Assembly: GCA_041747155.1 (NCBI GenBank)
Contig: JBGTFQ010000172.1
Location: forward strand, 1-5,338
DNA: 5,338 nucleotides
Direction of reading: 5' to 3'
From: JACDDK01 sp041747155
Lineage (GTDB): Bacteria; Actinomycetota; Rubrobacteria; Rubrobacterales; Rubrobacteraceae
The position numbers and the translations under genes were made by a program. Of this stretch, positions 1-5,338 are shown one piece after another (positions within the stretch are counted from its first letter, which is position 1; each line of letters starts with the position of its first letter). Under the pieces are notes generated by a model. The model did not search any database and had not been told where the DNA came from. It saw only the letters and a list, made by a program, of their open reading frames with translations.

Positions 1-62
1 CGCCGGAGATAGAAAGCCTCGACCAACAGGACTTCGTCTCCCACGGTGATGCTTTCAAGCAT
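1..62 (-). CDS. Possible start of a divergent gene, cut by the left edge (unknown product)
   Basis: Read on the minus strand, an ATG at 62-60 opens a frame that stays open to the left edge, giving about 20 codons that begin MLESITVGDEVLLVEAFYL. The alternation of acidic and hydrophobic residues looks protein-like, and the orientation would make it divergent from the membrane-protein gene to its right. The bases just before the ATG (GGGCGGGT) are purine-rich but are not a good Shine-Dalgarno. The fragment is far too short to assign a family, and the frame also continues upstream of the ATG without an early stop, so the start is uncertain. It could be chance. No function is proposed. Confidence 0.33.
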   Translation of the reverse strand, partial: MLESITVGDEVLLVEAFYLR

Positions 63-267
63 ACCCGCCCACGGACGCCGGCTAGCTAGAGTCGCCTGGC
101 GCGGGCCTTGCGTTCCGGCTCCAAAGAGCGCCGCTCTCGGGTCGGCAATAGCTTCATCTCTGTACTTCCCTACACTTCGGGGTTTGATCTCCACGATAAC
201 CATCGCAAACCTCGACTCTATGCGAAAATCTCCGGGTACTCCACCCCGGAAGGCGCGAACGGACTCG
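63..267. other. Non-coding leader between the left-edge gene and the membrane-protein gene
   Basis: This stretch of about 200 bases probably holds the promoters of the two flanking divergent genes. The plus-strand frame of the membrane protein extends through it from a GTG at 46. The translated residues there are of mixed low-complexity character, resemble no domain I recognise, and precede the conserved part of the protein by about 100 residues, so I treat it as non-coding. I could not find a convincing -35/-10 pair. A short perfect inverted repeat lies at 125-137. Confidence 0.4.
125..137. repeat. Short inverted repeat AGAGCG-C-CGCTCT
   Basis: Two perfect 6-base arms flank a single central base, in the presumed intergenic region between two divergent genes. 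This is the shape of a dimeric regulator's half-sites, but 6-base arms arise easily by chance in GC-rich DNA, and no second copy was seen nearby. An operator role is inference only. Confidence 0.25.
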
Positions 268-1458
268 ATGGACCGCACTGAACCTCAAGACTGGACATCT
301 GCAAGAAACGGCTTCTCGACGACCGCCGGAGAGGCGGAAGGAACTCGTAAGAGATCCCGGTTGCGAGGTGTGGATGTAGCGCGGGCTGTGGCGGTGCTCG
401 GGATGGTCGCCGTACACTTCGGCCCGAACCCCATACCGGAGACCTTCGGTGGAGATCTCTACGGCGTATTTCGCGGGCGAGCGTCCGTGTTGTTCGTCTT
501 TCTGGCGGGCGTCGGGGTCGCTCTGCTGGCGCGGCGCGGAGCTGGATGGCGGGTGCGCGGGAAGCTACTTACGCGGGGGGCTCTGCTGTTGCCGCTCGGG
601 ATGTGGTTGCAGGGTCTGGACCATAACGTGCTCGTCATACTTCAGTATTACGCTGTGTATTTCCTGTTCGCGGTGCTCGTGGTGTCCGCGCCGGGATGGC
701 TGCTCTTTACCGGGATCGGGTTGTCGTTGACGCTTGGTCCCATGCTCTATCTGGTAGAGGTCGAGGCGACACCGCGATTGTTCGTCGACGGGTACGCGGC
801 TTTTGGGGAGCCTCTCGGGGCGGTTGTCTACGATCTACTGCTCTCGGGCGCGTATCCGCTGGCAACTTGGGCGGCGCCGTTGCTGTTTGGTATTCTGCTT
901 GGAAGGTTGGATCTCACTTCCGGTCGCATCCGTATCGGCATGGTCTTAGGTGGCCTCGCGGTGGCTGTCGGTTCCGCGTTAGTCTCCCGAACTTTCGCCC
1001 CAAAAAATGCCTCCCTGCTCTTCGACTCGCCGCGCTATCCGCAGGACGCGGGCTTTGGGAGGCTCTTCTCCTCGGAGCCGCACAGCCAGATGCCGTTGTG
1101 GCTACTCGGCGCGATAGCCTCCGCCGTCGCCGTACTCGGGCTCTGCCTACTGCTAACGGACGCGCTCCCACGAGCCATCCAGCCTCTAGCCGCTACGGGA
1201 CAGATGGCGCTGACAGTCTACGTCGGACACATAATCCTCCTCAGCACAGCCCCGGAGATCGTAGAGCGCGAGACAGTGTCGGCGGCTGTCGCATCCGTCG
1301 GAACCTTCATGATCCTGGTGGCGGTGGTCTGCTTCCTATGGCGACTCCTGTTGCCGAGAGGACCGCTGGAAGCCGCGCTCGCCGCACCGGGGATGCTAAT
1401 AGATAAGCTGTTCTTGCGTGACAAAGGGGATTCGCTAGATCCATCGAAATCCCGGTAG
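268..1458 (+). CDS. Multi-pass membrane protein, DUF418 / DUF1624 (HGSNAT-like) acyltransferase group
   Basis: This predicted integral membrane protein has about 396 residues from the chosen ATG. After a polar N-terminal stretch of about 30 residues comes RLRGVDVARAVAVLGMVAVH, the opening typical of the heparan-alpha-glucosaminide N-acetyltransferase-like (DUF1624) and DUF418 families. Next is the GRASVLFVFLAGVGVALL helix, and in all about ten hydrophobic segments. Near the end, GQMALTVYVGH and RGPLEAAL match the pattern of the DUF418 C-terminal region. Members are thought to move acyl groups across or at the membrane, but the substrate here is unknown. The start is uncertain. ATG 268 has a GGAAGG element 14 bases upstream. 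ATG 220 (412 residues) has no visible ribosome site. GTG 46 would give 470 residues with an atypical leader. The gene ends with tandem in-frame stops (TAG TGA, 1456-1461). It has no evident functional link to its neighbours. Confidence 0.8.
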   Translation: MDRTEPQDWTSARNGFSTTAGEAEGTRKRSRLRGVDVARAVAVLGMVAVHFGPNPIPETFGGDLYGVFRGRASVLFVFLAGVGVALLARRGAGWRVRGKLLTRGALLLPLGMWLQGLDHNVLVILQYYAVYFLFAVLVVSAPGWLLFTGIGLSLTLGPMLYLVEVEATPRLFVDGYAAFGEPLGAVVYDLLLSGAYPLATWAAPLLFGILLGRLDLTSGRIRIGMVLGGLAVAVGSALVSRTFAPKNASLLFDSPRYPQDAGFGRLFSSEPHSQMPLWLLGAIASAVAVLGLCLLLTDALPRAIQPLAATGQMALTVYVGHIILLSTAPEIVERETVSAAVASVGTFMILVAVVCFLWRLLLPRGPLEAALAAPGMLIDKLFLRDKGDSLDPSKSR

Positions 1459-1560
1459 TGACGTTTGCTAAACTGCGTCTTCCTCGGGGGTAGCAGCGCG
1501 TTTCTCGCTCGCGGGGATTAGGGCTCTGTATCCCTGGCTAGTTAATGAGAGGTCGTTGAG
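1459..1560. other. Intergenic region upstream of the hsd remnant
   Basis: This gap of about 100 bases separates the membrane-protein gene from the type I restriction remnant and should carry the promoter of the hsd-peptidase transcript. Only 4-base hairpin arms were found (for example CGCG at 1497-1500 with CGCG at 1511-1514), so neither a rho-independent terminator nor a promoter can be named with confidence. The clear element is the ribosome-binding site at its right end. Confidence 0.5.
1547..1553 (+). promoter_or_regulatory. Ribosome-binding site of the hsdM'-'hsdR fusion
   Basis: GAGAGGT contains GAGGT, complementary to the 3' end of 16S rRNA, seven bases before the ATG at 1561. It fixes that start, which also agrees with the conserved N-terminus of HsdM. 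Its good quality means the fusion gene can still be translated. Confidence 0.65.
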
Positions 1561-2823
1561 ATGGCCGTAAAGAAGTCGGAGTTGTACCGTTCGCTGTGGA
1601 GTTCGTGCGACGAGTTGCGCGGTGGGATGGACGCGAGCCAGTACAAGGACTACGTGCTGACGCTGCTCTTCGTGAAGTACGTTTCGGATAAGTATGCAGG
1701 GAAGCAGCACGCCATGATCGAGGTTCCAGAGTATGGTGGCTTCGAGGATATGGTGCGGCTGCGGGGCGACAAGGATATTGGCGAGGAGATCAACAAGATC
1801 ATCCGCCGGTTGGCCGATGCGAATGACTTGCGCGGCGTTATAGACATTGCGGATTTCAACGACGAAGACAAACTCGGCTCGGGCCGCGAGATGGTTGATC
1901 GGCTCTCGCGGCTCGTCGGGATCTTCGCGGGCCTGAACCTGACAGCGAACCGAGCCGAGGACGACGATCTTCTAGGCGACGCCTACGAATATCTTATGCG
2001 CCACTTCGCCACGGAATCCGGGAAGAGCAAGGGGCAGTTTTATACTCCGGCTGAGGTCTCCCGCGTCATTGCTCGGGTGATCGGCATAGAATCTGATACG
2101 CAGCCGAATGAATTGGCCTACGATCCCACGTGTGGCTCGGGCTCGCTGTTGCTGAAGGTGGCCGACGAAGCGCCGCGAAGAATTTCGATCTACGGCCAGG
2201 AGATGGACAATGCCACGCACGCCCTCGCCCGGATGATGCGGCATCTGCTGGACACCTACGTTCGGGCCGAGGAGAGTCGTAAACTCTCGACGTTCGACGA
2301 TCTTGGTCTGGTGGATCTACTGGTGGACCGTGGTACGAGCGCGTTGGACGAACTCCCCGAAGGACTCCGGGCCGACGAGGAGGCGATGTCCGAAACCATC
2401 GAGAACAACCTCCGCAAGGTCATCATCGACGAGCAGCCGGTCAATCCCAAATACTACGAAAAAATGTCCGAGTTGCTGGACGCCCTGATACAGCAGCGCA
2501 AAGATGGGGCTGAAGATTACGAAACCTACCTCGCCAACTTGGTGGATCTGTCCGCCCAGGTAAAGAACCCTGCGGTCGGTGGCGCGTACCCGGCCTCGCT
2601 CAACACCTCCGCCAAACGCTCCCTCTACGACAATTTGGATAAGGATGAGGCGGCAGCTGTCCGGGTGGATACCGCCGTACGTTACACCCGCAAGGACGAC
2701 TGGCGCGGCAACAACTTCAAGGATAAAGAAGTCTTGAATGATGCTGTGCGCGAGGAGCTTGGCGAGTACCAGACTCGCACGGAGGAGATCTTCGAGCTAG
2801 TAAAGAACCAGCGTGAGTACTAG
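1561..2823 (+). pseudogene. HsdM N-terminus fused in frame to HsdR C-terminus (type I restriction-modification remnant)
   Basis: One open frame of 420 residues joins parts of two type I restriction-modification subunits. Residues 1 to about 225 are HsdM-like: the helical N-terminal domain (SELYRSLWSSCDELRGGMD, LTLLFVKYVSDKYAG), then GQFYTP at 158-163, the SAM-binding motif DPTCGSGSLL at 188-197, and IYGQE at 210-214 leading into NATHALARM. From about residue 226 it matches the C-terminal helical region of HsdR: LLDTY, LPEGLR, ETIENN at 278-283, NPKYYEKMSELLDAL at 295-309, DDWRGNNFKDKEV, and the terminal ELVKNQREY. Missing are HsdM's catalytic N-P-P-F/Y motif and C-terminus, all of HsdS, and the HsdR nuclease and motor domains. 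Usual lengths are about 500 residues for HsdM and 1000 for HsdR. Neither methylation nor restriction should be possible. The best explanation is a single in-frame deletion of several kilobases. A retained structural or interfering role, or an assembly error, are alternatives. Confidence 0.88.
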
Positions 2824-3541
2824 GACCGCGAACATCGAAGTGAGTGGAATCCAGGTAGAGGTAGTCCGTAAGCCCATAAAGAACCTCCACTTGAGCGTCC
2901 ATCCGCCGGAGGGCCGGGTTCGAGTCTCCGCCCCGACCCGTACGGACGATGAAGCCGTAAGGCTCGCGGTGGTCTCTAAACTTCGTTGGATCCAAAAGCA
3001 CCAACAAACCTTCGCCGACCAGCCCCGCCAATCCCCTCGCGAGATGGTCGGTGGGGAGAGCCACTACTTCCTCGGTCGCCGCTACCGTCTGCGGGTAATA
3101 GAACTCGACGAACCCCACACCGTAACGCTCAAAGGCAACTCCGCGTTGATCCTGCAAGTCCGACCCGGAACCACCCGCGACAAACGCCATCAAGTACTGA
3201 ACGACTGGTACCGTCGCCACATGAAAGAAGTCATCCCGGACCTGATCGAAAAGTGGGAACCCATAATTGGGGTGCAAGTCGATGACTGGGGTGTCAAAAA
3301 GATGAAAACCCGGTGGGGTAGCTGCAACATCCGGGACCGCCGCGTCTGGCTAAACCTGGATCTCGCCAAAAAGCCGCCCCATTGCCTCGAATACGTCCTC
3401 ATCCACGAGATGGTCCACCTGCTAGAACGCCGCCACAACGACCGCTTCAAATCGTTAATGGACCAGTTCCTACCTCAGTGGCGACTCTACCGCGACGAAC
3501 TCAACCAGGCGCCACTGGCTTACGATCACTGGTCGTACTAG
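2813..3541 (+). CDS. YgjP-like zinc metallopeptidase (DUF45 / M48-type), type I RM companion
   Basis: This 242-residue predicted cytoplasmic metallopeptidase belongs to the YgjP/DUF45 family. The zinc site is visible as HEMVHLLERRH, with His198, the catalytic Glu199, His202 and probable third ligand His208. The family signature TRWGSC lies at 166-171. The length is normal for the family and I see no signal peptide or membrane segment. It starts with GTG at 2813 inside the end of the upstream hsd fusion, an 11-base overlap in another frame. Its only upstream purines are a weak AAAGAA, so translation is probably coupled to the fusion gene. Genes of this family often follow hsdR in type I operons, and their role there is not settled. 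Here the restriction system is gutted but the peptidase looks whole. It ends head-on with acoX. Confidence 0.87.
   Translation: MSTRTANIEVSGIQVEVVRKPIKNLHLSVHPPEGRVRVSAPTRTDDEAVRLAVVSKLRWIQKHQQTFADQPRQSPREMVGGESHYFLGRRYRLRVIELDEPHTVTLKGNSALILQVRPGTTRDKRHQVLNDWYRRHMKEVIPDLIEKWEPIIGVQVDDWGVKKMKTRWGSCNIRDRRVWLNLDLAKKPPHCLEYVLIHEMVHLLERRHNDRFKSLMDQFLPQWRLYRDELNQAPLAYDHWSY
3538..3541. other. CTAG palindrome shared as the stop codon of two convergent genes
   Basis: The plus-strand peptidase gene ends with TAG at 3539-3541, and the minus-strand acoX-like gene ends with TAG at 3540-3538. Both stops lie within one palindromic CTAG, so the genes overlap tail to tail by four bases. No intrinsic terminator can sit between them, so each transcript probably runs into the other gene as antisense RNA. 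Confidence 0.9.
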
Positions 3542-4581
3542 AGCGTAACGCTGCCGTTCAACAATCCACGCCCCGCCGCCTCTCGCATGGCGGCGCTTAC
3601 GTCGATGGTGATGGGGCCGTTGGGGGAGAGGCTCACCTCGACTTGATCTTCTTTCCGGATCTCGATCTCCCGCTCTCCATCCAGCGCGATGCTGCCAACG
3701 CCGGACGTAAGCCGCACCGTTTCTCCGGGCTCAACCCGATTCATCTCTTCGATTCCAACGGGAACGACAAGGCCGGGAGCCAGCGGAACAGTCAGGACTG
3801 TTTCGGCATCTTCGGGAGGCGCGAGGCGGATGTGCAGACCGTGAGGTGCGTCGCGACCCGTTGGGTCCAGGAGCCCCGCGATGGAGGAAAGTCCGACGGC
3901 GTCGGGGCGTGCGCTGGTCACCACGATCTCGGAGATGTCGTGCGGCCGCCACAGGGCACGAGCCCCCACGAACCGCTCGGAGTTTATGGCTACGTCTACC
4001 AGGGCGCAGTCGTTGTTAGTGTCGTCGTTGACGCTGACGTGCAGGATCTTCTCGCGGCGCAAGACTTCATCCCCGACTTTGCCCGTCGCTACGAGTCCGG
4101 TTGCTATTCCGGCTACGGTCGCCTCCCGCATCTCGGGGAAAGCGTTGTTAGTGCCGGTTGACAGGGTGCATAGCGGTAGATCCGAGGAGCAGTGACGGGC
4201 GACTATGCGGCTGGTGCCGTCGCCGCCGAGCACGATCACCGCTGACACTTCGCGGCGTTCCATCTCCGATAGGGCATCGACAGTGTCGCGGGCGGTGTGT
4301 CGTACTTTCATCTCAATCAACTCAAGCTCCGGCATTGGCCCACCCACCGCCGACGAGGAGGACGCGGCTCGCAGTGTTCGCTCCAAGCTATCGTAGAGGC
4401 CGGAGGCGGCGGGCATCATCAGGACGCGCTCGACACCGACGGCGGCGAGTCCGACCATCAGGCGGTAGACCATATTGCCCTTCTCGCCGTTATCGAAGAC
4501 GGAGGCGCCGGAGATCAAACGCCGAATATCCCGACCGGACGCAGGGTTGGCTATAACTCCAACGGTGACCGCTTCGGACAC
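3538..4581 (-). CDS. acoX: AcoX-like protein, ATP-NAD kinase fold, acetoin catabolism operon
   Basis: This 347-residue soluble protein resembles the AcoX / ATP-NAD kinase family. Visible marks are the N-terminal VGVIANPASGRD (7-18), the nucleotide-binding GGDGT at 119-123, and the downstream STGTNNAFP at 141-149, all in the order expected of NAD/diacylglycerol-kinase-fold proteins. A beta-rich C-terminal half carries LDGERE at 300-305. AcoX is encoded with acetoin dehydrogenase genes in several bacteria, and its exact reaction is unsettled. A kinase activity on NAD or another substrate is inferred from the fold. The start is GTG 4581, four bases after the stop of the upstream hydrolase gene. 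An AGGA lies at 4596-4593 within that gene's end, so the two are co-transcribed and probably translationally coupled. The symbol rests on this context as well as on the motifs. Confidence 0.82.
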   Translation of the reverse strand: MSEAVTVGVIANPASGRDIRRLISGASVFDNGEKGNMVYRLMVGLAAVGVERVLMMPAASGLYDSLERTLRAASSSSAVGGPMPELELIEMKVRHTARDTVDALSEMERREVSAVIVLGGDGTSRIVARHCSSDLPLCTLSTGTNNAFPEMREATVAGIATGLVATGKVGDEVLRREKILHVSVNDDTNNDCALVDVAINSERFVGARALWRPHDISEIVVTSARPDAVGLSSIAGLLDPTGRDAPHGLHIRLAPPEDAETVLTVPLAPGLVVPVGIEEMNRVEPGETVRLTSGVGSIALDGEREIEIRKEDQVEVSLSPNGPITIDVSAAMREAAGRGLLNGSVTL

Positions 4582-4585
4582 GGTT

Positions 4586-5338
4586 CTATCCGTCCTGGCT
4601 ATCCAGGAACTCCCCGATAATTCGATTCACCGCTCCGGCGGATTCCATCTGAGGCATGTGGCCGCTATTCTCCAGGATTTCGACGCGGGCGTGGTCGGGA
4701 ACGTTCTCCGAGTGGGAGACGGGCAATATCTGATCCTCCCGTCCCCACACCACAAGCATTGGAACCTCCACACTGGTGAGATCCGGAACGTCCGCCTGCT
4801 TGCCGTCGGGGAAGAGCTTGTCGGCCATTGTGCGGAGCGCTTCGTCCACACCATCCAACCGCTTGAACTTTATGACATCGTTCACGAGTTGCCGATTCAC
4901 GAGATCCGGATCGGCGAACAGCAAGGTAAGTGCGCTCTTCATCTCCTTACGCCGGTTGGCCGCGATAAAGCCCTCGATGTAGTCGCCGTTGATCTCCTCC
5001 CCAAGCCCCGCGCTAGCGATGAGCGCGAGCGACTCGACCCGATCGGGATGAGCTATAGCGAGCGAACCCGCCACCGCTCCACCCATCGAATGCCCGAAAA
5101 CATGCGCTTTCTCGATCTCCATAACATCCATAAATCCTTCGACCGCACCAACCAGAGACGCCAAGTCGCCCGCTTCGACATCCTTAGTAGATCCACCATG
5201 ACCGGGTAGATCCACCGCGTAGACGGTGCGTTCGGCGGCCAACGCTTCCTGGTTAAAGACCCAGATGTTGATATCCCCGCCGAAGCCGTGAAGGAGCAGC
5301 AACGGTGGACCATCGCCCTCCCCGATTTTGAGGTATTG
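4586..5338 (-). CDS. acoC: Alpha/beta hydrolase, AcoC-type acetoin dehydrogenase E2 subunit (partial, 5' end beyond right edge)
   Basis: The visible 250 residues form an almost complete alpha/beta-hydrolase domain. In visible numbering there is the oxyanion-loop motif HGFGGD (17-22), then DLPGHGGS, the nucleophile elbow GHSMGG (Ser84, codon 5089-5087), the acid in WGRED (Asp202), and the catalytic histidine in NSGHMPQME (His227). The frame is open to the right edge, starting QYLKIGEGDGPP, so an internal TTG at 5302 is not the true start. In acetoin dehydrogenase complexes, AcoC has an N-terminal lipoyl domain followed by this kind of hydrolase domain. A lipoyl domain would lie outside the window and is not seen. 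The AcoC call rests on domain style plus the adjoining acoX. A free-standing esterase-like hydrolase is the alternative. It would supply the acyl-transfer step that turns acetoin cleavage into acetyl-CoA. Confidence 0.78.
   Translation of the reverse strand, partial: QYLKIGEGDGPPLLLLHGFGGDINIWVFNQEALAAERTVYAVDLPGHGGSTKDVEAGDLASLVGAVEGFMDVMEIEKAHVFGHSMGGAVAGSLAIAHPDRVESLALIASAGLGEEINGDYIEGFIAANRRKEMKSALTLLFADPDLVNRQLVNDVIKFKRLDGVDEALRTMADKLFPDGKQADVPDLTSVEVPMLVVWGREDQILPVSHSENVPDHARVEILENSGHMPQMESAGAVNRIIGEFLDSQDG

Noticed and set aside
46..267. N-terminal extension of the membrane protein starting at GTG 46 or ATG 220
   Set aside because: The open frame is real, but the added residues lack any recognisable domain, precede the conserved RLRGVD opening by up to about 100 residues, and have no convincing ribosome site. 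The extended frame would also overlap the possible divergent start at 62.
1480..1535. Possible rho-independent terminator after the membrane-protein gene
   Set aside because: Candidate stems have only four paired bases (CGCG/CGCG, AGGG/CCCT) and no following T-run.
1561..2823. Reading the 420-residue protein as an ordinary short HsdM methyltransferase
   Set aside because: Only the first ~225 residues look like HsdM. The N-P-P-F/Y catalytic motif is absent, and the rest matches the HsdR C-terminus, including the ELVKNQREY ending.
2717..3277. 186-codon minus-strand open frame opposite the peptidase gene
   Set aside because: It is antisense to a coding frame with HExxH and WGSC motifs and spans the join between two overlapping genes. 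No independent support was seen.
3382..4161. 259-codon plus-strand open frame opposite the acoX-like gene
   Set aside because: It lies wholly within the 3' end of the peptidase gene and the antisense strand of acoX, both of which carry clear family motifs. Its residues resemble no protein family I recognise, as expected of a shadow frame in high-GC DNA.
4475..5209. 244-codon plus-strand open frame opposite the hydrolase gene
   Set aside because: The opposite strand has a full set of alpha/beta-hydrolase motifs in order. The plus-strand translation is a mirror frame with no recognisable motif.

Overview
The window is a high-GC bacterial chromosomal segment with tightly packed genes, GTG and TTG starts, and convergent genes that overlap. 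This fits a free-living high-GC bacterium. An actinobacterium such as a Rubrobacter-like lineage is a plausible guess, but nothing seen fixes the taxon. No rRNA, tRNA, CRISPR array, insertion sequence or attachment site was seen.

Left edge to about 1460: a possible divergent gene start at the extreme left (minus strand, cut by the edge), then a roughly 200-base non-coding stretch with a short inverted repeat. After it comes a multi-pass membrane protein of the DUF418 / heparan-alpha-glucosaminide-N-acetyltransferase-like (DUF1624) acyltransferase group on the plus strand.

1459 to 3541: what is left of a type I restriction-modification operon. The gene at 1561-2823 is one uninterrupted 420-codon frame. 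Its first ~225 residues are the N-terminal half of the modification subunit HsdM, ending shortly after the SAM-binding motif. Its last ~190 residues are the C-terminal helical region of the restriction subunit HsdR. The rest of HsdM (including its catalytic motif), all of HsdS, and the nuclease and helicase parts of HsdR are missing. The simplest reading is one large in-frame deletion joining hsdM to hsdR. Directly downstream, overlapping by 11 bases, is an intact-looking YgjP-type zinc metallopeptidase, a common companion of type I systems.

3538 to the right edge: two minus-strand genes of an acetoin-catabolism (aco) type operon. An alpha/beta hydrolase of the AcoC type enters from the right edge and is followed, four bases after its stop, by an AcoX / ATP-NAD-kinase-like gene. 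The peptidase gene and acoX converge on one CTAG palindrome that supplies both TAG stop codons, leaving no room for a terminator between the two operons.

The most notable item is the HsdM-HsdR chimera. It can be neither a working methyltransferase nor a working restriction enzyme, yet it keeps an open frame, a good ribosome-binding site and translational coupling to an intact peptidase.
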